Positions 1 to 12,100 of a stretch of 64,000 nucleotides of DNA are shown one piece after another. The notes beneath the pieces were generated by a model, which saw only the letters and a program-made list of their open reading frames with translations, had not been told where the DNA came from and did not search any database. This DNA comes from Bicyclus anynana. Its lineage: Eukaryota; Arthropoda; Insecta; Lepidoptera; Nymphalidae. How positions within the stretch are numbered: the stretch's first letter is position 1; the number at the start of each line of letters is the position of its first letter. Where the stretch lies: contig NC_069109.1 in the NCBI RefSeq assembly GCF_947172395.1, positions 1,830,897 through 1,894,896 of the forward strand. The letters are read 5' to 3'. The translations under genes and the position numbers were made by a program.

Positions 1-514
1 TCTAGCACGTGTGGATTAAAGAGTAGCAAGGGATTCTAAATAGTATACTTACTTAGCAAGATCTTGGCTAACGAGAGCAGCTTGCATCGACATATGGGCG
101 TGTGAGTATCCAATACCTGTGCATCAAAGAGTAGCAAAGGAATTCTAAATAGAATAAACAAACAGCTGTGAATTTTAATTTTAATTTTATAGAAATATGC
201 AATTTATGTATTTGTATTGTATAGTGATTATATTGTAATTTGTTTATCTGTTATATTGTTATATTGTAAGTCTGTACTTTGTATGCGTTTTGGCTTAGCT
301 GTAAGCATACTAAGGATATATAATAAATAAATAAATAAATAAATACCACTGCGCCACGGAGGCCATCAAATAATAATTTTTAATATTGTTAAGGGGTTTC
401 TTGTATTGGACTAATCAATGTGGTGTATGTACAGATTAGTGTGAGAATTTTATATTTATTAAATAATGGCTAGCAGACAGAAGAAGAGAAGTTAATTATT
501 TGAACTATGTCCAG
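1..514. other. intron sequence of gene 1 with repeat debris
   Basis: No coding sequence is seen. A short stretch near 10-45 is repeated imperfectly near 115-160. An (ATAA)n run and about 30 bases matching the start of SINE family B (inverted) lie at 320-370. Confidence 0.5.
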
Positions 515-1723
515 GTGCACTCGGACGAGAAGAGATTCAAATGCGAGATCTGCAACACGGCGTATCGTCAGAAGGCCGAGATGAAGAGCCACTACGACCA
601 CGTGCATCTGAGGAAGCCTTGGCCGAAGCGACATAGGCCGAAACGTGACGAGCGACGCGGCAGGGTGACTATGTTTTTTTTTTTAAATACCCGCGACTTT
701 GTCCGCGTGGAATTCAGTTTTTCACAAATCCCGCGGGAACCATGGATTTTTCCGGTACAAAAAGTAGTCTATGTGTTAATCCATGCTATAATATATCTTA
801 ATACCAAATTTCAGCTAATTCGGTTCAGTAGTTGAGGCGTGAAAGAGTAACAAACATTCATATCATCAAAATCATCAGTTTTCGCAAATCTCGGGAAACC
901 ATGGATTTTTTCGAGATGAAATAGCCTATGTTTTAATCCAGAGTGAAATCTATTTTCATTCCAAATTTCAGCCAAATCGCTTAAGTAGTAGCGGCGTTAT
1001 AGAGTAACAAACATACTTACACACTTTTACACAAACTTTCGCCTTTATAATATTAGTGTGACTAGCAGACGCCACGCCGTCTCACCTGCGTGGTTCACGT
1101 TCCCGTAGGAATACGGGGATAATATATAGCCTATAGCATTTGGGGATAGTGTATAGTGCGACCACAGATTAAAAATAATATACAGATGGAGCGCACGGAA
1201 CACCAGTGTCGTAGTCGCTCCAAATATGAAATTCAAAAAGGAATACATTCTCGAATCAGTACAACACGAAGCGTCGCATCAGTAACTTTTAATATTATTC
1301 TAGAAAAATGGCGTCTCATGTTTTTAATATTTAAAAATGTGGCCACAGTCAAGTCTGCCCGAAGACCAGTCGTAATAAAAAACTATTCACAAAAACTAAA
1401 GAAATAAGACAGAGTATTTTTTTTTATTGGTAATTATTGATTATTATATTAATTTACGCAATTGTTGTTAGTGTTAAATTTTCAATTGAAAATTATGAAA
1501 AAAGTTTGTTTATGTGGTTGTCAAGGAGACGTGACGTTCGTTTTTTTTAATGGGTTTCACTGGCTTCAGTACGTTGTCTGTAAAGACTCTGGTTACTCTG
1601 TGAAAGAACCATAGACTAAACAGTGTTTTGTTGTTGCAGAGGAGATCGGTGGAGACTTCAGAGGACGACAATTCGCAGACAGTCATAGAAGAAGTGGTTG
1701 AAGAGATGGAAATTGAATACTGA
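515..1723 (+). CDS. C2H2 zinc-finger protein, last two exons (gene 1, 5' partial)
   Basis: Two exons are visible: 515-664 (after a CAG acceptor; ends AGG before GTGACT) and 1640-1723 (after TTGTTGCAG; stop TGA). They join in phase 0. The first exon opens with V-H, the last histidine of a finger begun upstream, then a linker (SDEK) and one full finger with C-x2-C and two histidines, followed by a basic stretch containing KPWPKR that could be a nuclear localisation signal. The last exon is short and acidic (ends EMEIEY). The finger plus the H-L-[RK]-KPWPKR tail closely matches exon 11 of the gene at 6149-24773, so the two are probably tandem paralogues of an insect zinc-finger regulator family. 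The N-terminal domains are outside the window. DNA binding is inferred from the family. Confidence 0.8.
670..1062. repeat. Helitron-like repeat debris in the gene 1 intron
   Basis: Two adjacent related segments carry the motifs GCGACTTTGTCCGCGTGG and CAAATTTCAGC plus AGTAACAAACAT, which recur in the Helitron-like repeats elsewhere in the window. The second ends near 1062 with TATAATATTAGTGTG. Confidence 0.5.
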
Positions 1724-1727
1724 ACAT

Positions 1728-1843
1728 ATCGTTATCAACCCATATCCGGCTCACTGTTGAGCTCGAGTCTCCACTCAGAGTGGTTAGGCCAATAGTCCAC
1801 CATGCTGGCCCAATACGGATTGGCAGACTTCACACTATCACAT

Positions 1844-1845
<2 letters not shown>
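1728..1845 (-). mobile_element. SINE family A, 3' part, forming the presumed 3' UTR of gene 1
   Basis: This is the reverse complement of the 3' half of SINE family A (compare 8700-8893), with the blocks GGGCCAGC, TGGTGGACTATTGGCC and GACTCGAGCTCA. It starts five bases after the gene 1 stop codon, so the 3' UTR probably consists largely of SINE. Confidence 0.75.

Positions 1846-1847
<2 letters not shown>

Positions 1848-1878
<31 letters not shown>
1848..1878. repeat. (TA)n microsatellite
   Basis: An uninterrupted run of alternating T and A. Confidence 0.9.
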
Positions 1879-1882
<4 letters not shown>

Positions 1883-1912
1883 ATCCTGTTTCTATTACAT
1901 TTTTGTTGTAAA

Positions 1913-2470
1913 TAGTTGACACTTTTTTTTTTAAATGGTCATAAATAGGGTTGTTGACTTATATCAAAGGAGTACCGGTATTCCTGCTGTAAGGACAAGT
2001 CCTTACTGTAATAGCAGTAAGTCACCATCTCACCACTACACTGTAATGGCCAGCAGCACACGTCCGCCTCCTCTCGATGCCAAATACAGACTTCCTGCTC
2101 ATTGCTTTCTTCTCACAGACCCGTATGAGTCTGGGGGTATACACGATCGAGGCATTGCCTCCTGCGTGTGGTGTTCATTCGCACGCCATTAATATGGCGC
2201 GGTCATTGGATGTGCCCCCGGGTGGGGGCGTTTGTGGTACTCCTTTTCGCATTTTCTTCATCTTCTTCCTCTCATGGATTTGGTGAGGTCGCCTGAATGG
2301 CAACCTCAGCATGTAGCCTCATTGGGTGACTCTATCTAGAGTATATCCCTGGGGTACGCCTTTCGGTGCCTGCTCACTCCCACTACCGGTGTATATATAC
2401 ACAAACACTACACCTGCCCAAATACCAATAACAACACCACCACCAACATTTGAAAAAAAAGTGTCAACTA
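1913..2470. mobile_element. DNA transposon remnant with TA-flanked terminal inverted repeats
   Basis: The left end reads TAGTTGACACTTTTTTTT and the right end AAAAAAAAGTGTCAACTA, a perfect inverted pair flanked by TA, as in Tc1/mariner-type insertions. No intact transposase is seen. A fragment of the interior recurs inverted at about 41870-42030. Confidence 0.65.
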
Positions 2471-2553
2471 ACCTATTTTTCATTATTATTGTACTAGATT
2501 AAAAAAAAACAGTATATTTTTTTTGAGACATGATTACATGATAATTTTAATTT

Positions 2554-2728
2554 TTAACAAGTTTGCTGCGGCACTGATTTTTCTGTACTGTCCTCTGGTG
2601 CGTTACGAGGTCTTTTGACCTCGTACTAAAACTTTATGAGGTGCGGCACGAGGTCCATCGACCTCGTAAATATTGAATACACTAAAATAACGAGATCAAT
2701 TGACCTCGTACCGCAGCGAACGTGGTAA
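2554..2728. mobile_element. piggyBac-like MITE (older copy)
   Basis: The left end is TTAA followed by CAAGTTTGCTGCGG, the right end CCGCAGCGAACGTG followed by GTAA (decayed TTAA). It belongs to the same family as 61766-61957. The interior repeats GAGGTC...GACCTC palindromes. Confidence 0.7.
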
Positions 2729-2899
2729 ACATTTATCTGATAACGCGAGCCAAAGCACTGTTACTCATGACGCTATAACTCTCTTTTAACTGTTTCATGA
2801 CGTCATATAAAAAAAATGTACTTTTTCTGTTAGTGGCCTAATTTACTATTTTGGTCTTTATTATCTACATATTAAAATAAACATCAAATCAATTGACAA

Positions 2900-2972
2900 A
2901 ATATAAATGTATAAACACAGGCACTGAAATACACCATGCTCATCGCACAAATATTTGCAGTTGTGGGAATCC
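2900..2972 (-). mobile_element. SINE family C fragment
   Basis: It matches the internal part of the SINE at 10143-10422 (GCACAAATATTT, AGTTGTGGGAATC). A GAAA-rich run follows to about 3000. Confidence 0.5.
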
Positions 2973-3224
2973 ACAGATAAAGAAAGAAAGAAAGAAAAGA
3001 AGTTTATTCATTTTTTGTGTCACAAACAGTACATCCTATCTTATATTATATGACTGTCTGTGACACCAAACAGAAATGGTTTACAGCTCAGCATTAGCCG
3101 TTCATAGCAAAAAAGCAATGCCCAGCGCTGATTATCAGCTGAGACCCTGGTGACGTCACAGTCAGTTATAATTACAAACTAATCAATAAATAAAATAAAG
3201 AATAATAGACAATAAAAAAAAAAT

Positions 3225-3840
3225 ACAAAACTCAAAAACGAATACGTTCTCGAGTCAGTACGACACGAAACGTCGCATCAGTGATTTTTAATATGATTCA
3301 AGAAAAATGGCGTCTTATGTTTTTAAATATTTTAAAAACTGTTCACAAGAACCTCAGACCAATTATTGTATAGGACCTGCCTCGCTAGACGTTATTTTTC
3401 TGTCAAAGTATATGATCAACGATCTAATGCGATTATAAAAACTGCCTCTATAGAATCGATGTAAAATAGTTGTAATTGTGTTCGTCGGTTAAAGAGCTGC
3501 GTAAAAATTCCTTTTTGTGTAATTGAATTATGTAAAAAACGGGCAAAAACTTCTAGTTTAGTATAAGATATATACCAAATCTAAGCTCGTTTTCTTCAGA
3601 AAATGACAGACTATTTTGTTTGTGACTATGAGTGCGATACAGGTCCTTAGAACTAAAGAAATAAGATGGAGTATTTTTGGTCATTATTGATTACTATATT
3701 AATTTACGTAATTGTTGTTAGTGTTAAATTTTGAAATACAAATTATGAAAAATGTTTGTATATGCGGATGTCAAGTAGACGCGTGACTTTTGTTTTTTTA
3801 TGGGTTTCACCGGCTTCACCATGCTGTTTGTAAAGACTCA
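3225..3840. repeat. dispersed repeat split by a P-type MITE
   Basis: The outer parts (3225-3354 and 3650-3840) match 1225-1600 in the same order, and part of it recurs inverted at about 25440-25570. The copy at 1225-1600 lacks the inserted MITE, so it is an unoccupied version of the same repeat. Confidence 0.65.
3355..3648 (+). mobile_element. P-type (THAP-derived) MITE, copy 1
   Basis: It begins CTCAGACCAATTATTG, the family's left terminal repeat, and ends ACAGGTCCTT with the outermost right repeat missing. It is inserted in a dispersed repeat that is uninterrupted at 1225-1600. Confidence 0.75.
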
Positions 3841-4082
3841 TTCTGGATTTGTGTACGTAAATAATATTTTTGTATTATAAGAAAGTTACATATTTTTGTT
3901 TGTAAATAAAAAATTGGGAGAATATATAGGTTAGATTTTTAAATAATTTAGTTTATAGATTGTGAGTCTGTCATAGCCAGACCTTTGTGACTATAAAAGC
4001 TAAAAGTTTGTCATACCACGCTCCTACCTTAGACAAGTACGGTAGGCAACTAGTCATCATCATCTCCTTACCCTTATCCCAC

Positions 4083-4334
4083 TTATGTGGGGTCGGAAAA
4101 ATATGTCAATCTTTTCCATTTGTTTCTATTACTCGTCAACTCATCATCCACTCCTTTTACACACATGTCCTCTTTCACACAATCCAACCATCTCTTCTTT
4201 GGCCTTCCTCTCCTCTTATGACCTTCCACTTGCACATTCAACATTTTTCTAGTAATATGACTTTCTTCTCTACGCATTACATGTCCATACCAAGCTAACC
4301 TTCTACTCCTCAATTTTTCTGTCACTGGCGCCAC
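4083..4334 (-). pseudogene. LINE reverse transcriptase C-terminal fragment
   Basis: The minus strand codes for a short piece with the motifs LAWYGHVMRREE and RRGRPKKRWLD, typical of the extreme C-terminus of insect non-LTR retrotransposon ORF2. Only the tail survives. The same family recurs at 41455-41620. Confidence 0.7.
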
Positions 4335-4860
4335 CTCAGTGTTACCAACTCTCCAAAATATTTATCCCTAAAGTTGGTGTCAAAAACCCCTAAAATCGCC
4401 TTAATTATTGAGTTGTCCCCCTAAAAAATATAAATTCATAATAATTTAGAAATAATATGCTGTCATATGTTTCAAAAGTCTATATTTAATACAGACAAAA
4501 TACTACGTCTTTATCTGAAGATTCAGATTTTTTGAAATCATACATGTTGACAATGAACAAATTTGCCAATTTTTTTTATTCGATGAAAATTGCCTCCAAT
4601 TGCCTCAGAGTGGTTGTAGAATAACGTATTATATGTCGTTATAATTCGCTAGGCCAAGAAAAAAATATTAAAATTACCATCAATTTAAAAATATTAAAGA
4701 GTCAAAAAATCCCTCAAAATACCCCTAAAAACTTCAGACCCCTAAAAAAATCCCATTTCACTTATTTGCCCCCTAAATCTGGGGGGAAAACCCCTAAGTT
4801 GGAAACCCTGCGCCACCTTCAGACTTCCTCTTATATACTCATTCCTTAGGCAACTAGTAC
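4335..4860. other. intergenic sequence, unassigned
   Basis: AT-rich, with C-runs such as CCCCTAAAAA repeated several times between about 4380 and 4800 in both orientations. No gene is seen; it is probably a decayed mobile element. Confidence 0.4.
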
Positions 4861-4868
4861 GATTACTA

Positions 4869-4972
4869 ATTCCAGTCAGTAAAATGACAAGCTCAACTGT
4901 CACTGAAATGTCATTTTACTAGTAAAGTAACATTTTAGTGTCAGTAAAATGACAACTGACTGGAAAGAATCC
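4869..4972. mobile_element. short foldback MITE
   Basis: About 100 bp bounded by TTCCAGTCAG and its inverse CTGACTGGAA, with internal inverted blocks of GTAAAATGACA. It has no coding capacity. Confidence 0.6.
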
Positions 4973-5454
4973 TCCGACTATACAGAAATACAGATCTATA
5001 CAGAAATTTCGCCCATGGTCTATGGCCTATGAGTTCAAAGCAGAGTTGGGCGATTGGGGAATTTTTTTTCATATTGTGATGAGAAAAATATAAAGAAATC
5101 ATAATTGAGAGACTGTGGACCATTGAAAACTGTTACAAAGTCATCACTATTATCCAAACTCGAGAATCGTCTACCATACTTGTCTATGGTAGACTTCTAT
5201 AAAATGACGGAAAATCAAGCTATTACAGTCAAAAATAAAATGTATTTTATTTACGTTTTATATGTATAATTTGATTGTAATTATAATTAGTTCGTCTTTG
5301 TGCTTTGAATTTATAATAAAACAGTGAGGTAAGTTTACTGACTTTTTATTGATTTGCTGAACCCCTAGATCGTAGTCAGAGTAATTAATAGAAGCATTTA
5401 TAGCATCCCTGGCACTACAAATTATAAATGGATTGATGATTTATATTACTTGGA

Positions 5455-5615
5455 AATTCGTTGACCACGGGAGGTTCACTGGTGACAACGCGGCGTCCAC
5501 CCGTGGTCCACCTTTCGACTACAAGTGGATGCCTAGTGAGGAGGCGGTGCGGGTCGGATCCCGGGTGTTCCGTTAGGAGTATTAGGGTTCTGTGCCCGGG
5601 TGGCTGTAATAAGCT
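5455..5615. other. GC-rich block of unknown origin
   Basis: A markedly GC-rich segment (containing CCACGGGAGG, GGATCCCGGG and GCCCGGGTGG) in AT-rich surroundings. No long open frame and no recognised family; possibly the 3' end of a retroelement. Confidence 0.35.
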
Positions 5616-6148
5616 ACGATCTTAATGGTGTCGTGTGTTGTGATTTTATGGTTGTAATGTGAAATTGAAATCATAATCACTTCATCACTATATATTAGTA
5701 AAATGAGAAAGTCTCGTCAAAATCAAGAAGACCGTAGACAGAGAAATTCCGTCCACAAAGACGATCTATTCGAGCTTCGTCGTGCTTTTGTGTATTCTAT
5801 GGCCTAGCATAGCAAAATGGATCTATGTTTAAAAGTAAATAATATTGTCTATGGTCAAGTCAATGTCAATCAAATGTCAAATTACCAAAAACAAAATAAT
5901 TTTTGTGCTTGGGATTGAGAATTGAGATGCTCAAATATTATAGTATTTTTCGTAATCATGCTATGAATTACAATAAATAGTTTGTAATTTAACTCCTGCT
6001 TAACTTAATTCACGTATTATTGATATTACAATGTGAGCGATTAAGACTTTCACACAGTAATAATAAGTAAAATGGAGGTAAAATTATGGTCATTTTGTGT
6101 GTGAGCGTTAGACAACGTAGCTATAAATATACAAGAAAATAGTTTAAA

Positions 6149-9100
6149 ATGCGCTGCTGTGTGCCCTTCTGTTGCAATTCTTCGAAAAATACCTCCACAT
6201 CTCAAGGAATTACATATCATAGGTAAGTAAATCATTTAAATTATTGCTCCTGAAATCGAATACAAAATCTATTGCCACTGCGGTGTCGTTTTGTTTTTTT
6301 TTAAATGCTTAACTAAAAATTTTGTTTGGTGGAAATCTATGATGAGATCTAAGTTGGAGCACAATATGTCTATTCATCTCCTAAATCACTTGAATACTTT
6401 TCACTTGTGTATGTATTAGCTCTTATTTATGGGATAGTTGTAGGTATCTCTATGATAATTTTATACTATAGATAGGTTAAATGCCTGCAAAATCACTGCA
6501 AAAAGTGATCTGAACATTAAAACAATTATACACATTTGTCCATCTCAGTTTGATGCACTAGTGCCCTATCTCGAGTATTAAACATCATTGGGGTAGTTCT
6601 TATTCGCGAAAATCGCCAAGCGATTTAGCATTCTGAAAAGATGTCGTGTAGAAACCGAAAGGAGTGTGGATTTTTATCCTCCTCCTAACAAGTTAGCCCG
6701 CTTCCATCTTAGATTACATCATCACTTACCATCAGGTGAGATTATAGTCAAGGGCTAACTTGTAAAGAATAAAGTAAAAAAAAATATATATTTATTTAAT
6801 TTGTATATTTATAGTCAACAGTGTACAGTACATGATTAGGCTGAGGTTCGATATCGCTCCGCACGCTCAGGAAGGAGGGCTTATAATGGGGGTAAGGGGG
6901 TACCCACACCCCCTCCCTACTAATCCCACCACACCAAAATATATATTTTCACCTTGAAGTTATGGGAAATACTTCACAGCACCCTGTATAATTGTTTTTC
7001 AGATTTCCTCTAGAGCCAGGCCCTCGGAACTCCTGGTTGCAGGCCTTAAACAAAGATGCAGCCAACCTCCCCGCCCGTGCGGCGGTCTGCTCACAACACT
7101 TCATGTATGATGATTTCTATGTCACCAAGAGCGGGATGAGGAAGGTTCGCCCTGAGGCTGTACCTTTGGTTATTCATGTAAGTAACTGCACAGTTTCATC
7201 TGCATAATTCCTATTCTTGAGACGGGGGATATAGCATACAACACTCACTAATAATGTAGCTTTCTAGTGGTAAAAGAATTTTCAATATTGATTTTGTAGA
7301 TCCAGAGATTATTCTTTACAACACCACAAACTTTATAGTCAGGGATACAGAGGACATTTTGTACAACTGATTACTAAAGTTAATTTTTCGTGAGTAGTTT
7401 CATCACAATGAGACAATCAATGTTTTTATTTACGAAAATTCTCAATTCTGGTAGCTAACTGAGTTACCAGAAAATAAATTTTTCTGAGCGTTTGAATGAG
7501 ATAATGTACCACGCAATTTGTAGGATGTTGTGGCTGTTAAGTTGTATATCTATTAATTAATCAACAGTAAAAAAAACAACTTAATTATTAGTTTTTAAAT
7601 TTAACAGCTATAATGTCTTGCAAATTGTGTGGTACATTGTCTCTAAAAAAGAGGAGGAATTTAACATGTATGGTTTTTTTAGCCAATTTAGAAAATTCTT
7701 TTTTTGTTTTAAAGATTGATAGTTCCAGATTGGTCCAATTTCATTTTCATGAAAATCGGTTTAGTAATTTTGTGGTAAAATCAAAATAACTGAAATATGT
7801 CTTTGACATTGGTTCCATTTTTATGTTAAAAAGATTATTTATCAAAAATGTTTTATTATTTCCAGGTATGTTTGATATGCTTGGACACAGACAGAAAAAT
7901 GTATCCACTGAGCAAATACCAGTTGAAGGAGCCATATCAAATATTAACAGGTTTTGTGGTGGGTATTTTTTTATTTTTTCCAAGGGCTAACTTGTATAGA
8001 GTAAAAAAAAGAGAAAACATCGCTACCCCTCTCTAACTCCCTACTCTTTACGGAAACAAGTCGCGCCACTTAGCGTCGGCACGAGCCAACACAAGATCGA
8101 GCGAGGCCATATCCATCTCAGACTACTATTTCCTACAATTCCTACTATTTTTGCTCCAGCAGGAACATCAAGACATGATGCCGAGCACACTGTGCAGTGA
8201 GTGTGCACACCGATTGGTAAACTTCAGCAAGTTCAGAGACAAGAGCATGCGCGCACTATCGCTTATGTTGGATTTGATCAAAGAGTACAAATCTGTAAGT
8301 ATTGTATACTAGCGGACGCCCGCGACCTCCTTAATCGGGCCCTATAACAAAATCCTTTCATAGCGGTCACTTACCAACTATAAACTACCTCCCTGCCAAA
8401 TTTCATCTTTGTATGTCACATGGTTCTCGAGATTGTGTGATGAATGATAATGAACCTTTCGCATTTATATATTAAGATTAGCAGATGCCACGTGGTTATA
8501 CCCATAGGTCATGTTTCTGTGTATCTGAAAATTCTTTATTATCTGAAAATAGGGGATATTTATTGGTAAAAGAATTTTTTTTTTTAGACCGTGATAGCCC
8601 AGTGGATATGACCACTGCCTCCGATTCCGGAGGGTGTGGGTTCGAATCCAGTCTGGGGTATGCACCTCCAACTTTTCAGTTGTGTGCATTTTAAGAAATT
8701 AAATATCACGTGTCTCAAACGGTGAAGGAAAACATCGTGAGGAAACCTGCATACCAGAGAATTTCTTAATTCTCTGCGTGTGTGAAGTCTGCCAATCCGC
8801 ATTGGGCCAGCGTGGTGGACTATTGGCCTAACCCCTCTCATTCTGAGAGGAGACTCGAGCTCAGCAGTGAGCCGTATATGGGTTGATGACGACGAAAAGA
8901 ATTTTCAGATACAGAAACTAAACTTTACCTCTTTAATCCTACTATTATAATTATATATATTTTGACGGCCTCCGTGGCGCAGTGGTATTCGCGGTGGATT
9001 TATAAGACGGAGGTTCTGGGTTCGATCCCTGGCTGAGCAGATTGAGATTTTCTTAATTTGTCCAGGTCTGGCTGGTGGGAGGCTTCGGCCGTGGCTAGTT

Positions 9101-12100
9101 ACCACCCTAACGACAAAGACGTACCGCCAAGCGATTTAGCGTTCCGGTACGATGCCGTGTAGAAACCGAAAGGGGTGTGGATTTTCATCCTCGTACTAAC
9201 AAGTTAGCCCGCTGCCATCTTAGACTGCATCATCACTTACCATCAGGTGAGATTGTAGTCAAGGGCTAACTTGTAAATAATATTAAAAAAAAAAAAAAAT
9301 ATGAAAGTTTGTATGAATGGGTGTTTCAGGTAACAATCCAAAATATAAAGACAATAAATAGAGAAGAGAATCACTTATCATCGACCATTGTTCAGAAACT
9401 TTTTGAACCCGATAACTATGATTTATGTATATCAGATGACTCGCACGATAAACCAATAGTTTTAAATGATATTAACTTAACTGATAAACTAACTGTAACT
9501 GTAACGGTTAAAAACGAAGAGTACTTGGATGACGATTATATAGAGAATAAAGATGATTTAAATATAAACAATGATAATGATGAATCAAATAAAGCAAATA
9601 TAAATAATGATGATGAATCAAATAACGGAAACAATGAGGGAAATGAAAACAGTGATAATGATGTAGATTTTGCGAACGTCTTCAATGATTACTCCACAGA
9701 TGACAGTCTTCCTCTAGAGACTAAAAGGAAGAAGATTTTGAAAAAGGAGAAGAGTAAAAAGAAAATAAAAGTCATAGAACCGAAAATAGATAGACGGAGA
9801 CGACCGTTTTTGAATAATGATTTGAATGAAACCTTATTCACTATAACTGATCTGAGTTTTGATGAACAAATAGCTGATATTATGAAGAGACAGGAAACTG
9901 CTAATTATAAGAATTCACGTTTCAAATGCACGCTTTGTTACAAAGGATTTTTGGATGAAGAAGCATATAATGGGCATATGTCGAGACATACTAATGTAAG
10001 TGATATTATTTAGTAATTTTATAAATATATATTTCCTTGGTAAAGTTGCAATGGCTACTTAGCAGAGGCTAATATCTTATTTTTAGCAGAAGGCTTCAAA
10101 AGAGACTTAAAACATAAGAAAACCAATGTCAAACAAAGGTTTTATAAATAAATATACTTAAACAATTCACATCACTATCTAGCCCCAAAGTAAGCATACA
10201 GAGTAGCTTGTGTTATGGGTGCTAAGATAGTTGATAATATAATATTAATATACAATTATATACTACATGTAAATACTTATATATCGTATAAATACACACA
10301 GACACTGGAAAACACCCATGCTCAGCACACAAATATTTACCAGTTGTGGGAATCGAACCCACGACCGTGGATGCAGAAAGCAGGGTCACTACCCACTGCG
10401 CCACGCGGCCGTCAATTGGTTTTGTCAGGATAACTTAATTAACAAATCAAACTAACCAAAATAAGACCCTAGAATGGCAGAGAATAACCTTGAGTGGAGT
10501 CACGCACTCTTGTGTGTAGGGTTAAAGGCGCCTTTGACAGTTAACCAACACTCCCCTTTTTCACTCAAGTCACTCTCCACGCCTATCACAAGTAACCCAT
10601 AAAGAATTACACAAGAAGAATGTGGACGACTCGAACGCCACGAGCATACTGAAGCCGACCGTACGACGAGCGCTTTATATCGCAAGTCGTTCCCGCCAAC
10701 CGATCGCTACCCTTCTCTAACACCCCACTCTTTACGGAAACAAGTCGCGGCACCTAGCGTCTCCACGAGTCGGCCTTTAACTATATACCTTATACCTACC
10801 TACCTACATTATATTATTAACTAGCGGACCCGGTCAAGCTTCGCTTTGATTTATGTACGCTTCTTCCCTACCCTACCCTTACTTCCACCCTACCCCTACC
10901 CTATCATTGCACTACCCCTATCCTGCCCTACCCTACCCCTGAATGAATTTGTTACAATCTTCTTCTTAAAGTGCCTCTCCGACTAGCGAAGGTTGGCAGT
11001 CAGATTCTTGAACTCGTCTCTATCTTTCGCGAGGCGAAATAATTGTGCGGCGCTCGCGATCCCGGTCCACTCTCTGATGTTTCTCAGCCAAGATTTCTTT
11101 CTGCGACCAACGCCTCTTCTACCAGCAACCTTTCCCATCAAGATGAGCTGTAGAAGCTCGTATCTCTCGTGTCGTAGCACGTGCCCTAGATACGCGACTT
11201 TTCTCGTCTTGACGGTCTGCAAAAGTTCACGCTTCTGATTGACGCGTCGCAGAACTTCGGCATTCGTCACTTTGTGAGTCCAACTGATAGCCAGCATGCG
11301 TCTAAAAGCCCACATTTCGAACGCTTCTATACGTTTCCTGATGTCCTCTTTTACTGTCCAGGCTTCACATCCGTATAGAAGTATGGGCCAGATGTAACAA
11401 CGGAGGAGTCGAATGCGCAGAGGAATCTTAAGACTGCGATTGCAGAGAACTTTTCTCATTTTGTTAAAAGTACTTCGTGCTATTTCAATGCGAGTCTTAA
11501 CTTCCTGATCACTACTCCAGGTTTCATTAAGCCACGTACCCAAATATTTGTATTTGCGCACTCTCTCCACTTTTTGGCCGGCTACGTCGATTTCAAGGTT
11601 ATCAATATTTCTTTTTGATATAACCATGAATTTTGTCTTTGAGATGTTCATCCTAAGACCAGCTTGCTCACTGAAATCATTTACACTGGTTACAAGTTTT
11701 TGAAGTTCTTCCAGAGATGAGGCAATAAGAACTGTATCGTCAGCGTATCTAATATTGTTAATGTTTCTGCCATTAATTTTTACTCCACAGTCCAGATTTT
11801 CAACTGCTTCTGCTATGGTTGACTCGGAGTATAAATTAAATAGCGTAGGTGACAAAATACAGCCCTGGCGAACTCCCCTTTTAATTTCAACATAGCCTGT
11901 TTCTTCATTATCGACACGAACCGTAGCTTGTTGATTCCAGTAAAGATTCCGGATTATACGGATGTCCTTGTCATCTAAGCCGACATTATGTAATATAGCA
12001 ATAAGGCGGTCATGCAATACTCGATCAAAGGCTTTTTCGTAATCGATGAAACAAAGAAAAACGTCTTGCTGCATGTCTCTGCATTTTTGCACCAGAATCT

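Noticed and set aside
6119..6130. TATA box (CTATAAATATA) for gene 2
   Set aside because: Only about 20 bases before the ATG, too close for a normal start site and 5' UTR in AT-rich DNA.
8586..8660. tRNA genes at SINE heads (also 8964, 10422, 26084, 49385 and others)
   Set aside because: Box A/B-like sequences recur in many near-identical copies followed by the same SINE bodies; no sensible cloverleaf with anticodon arm was confirmed.
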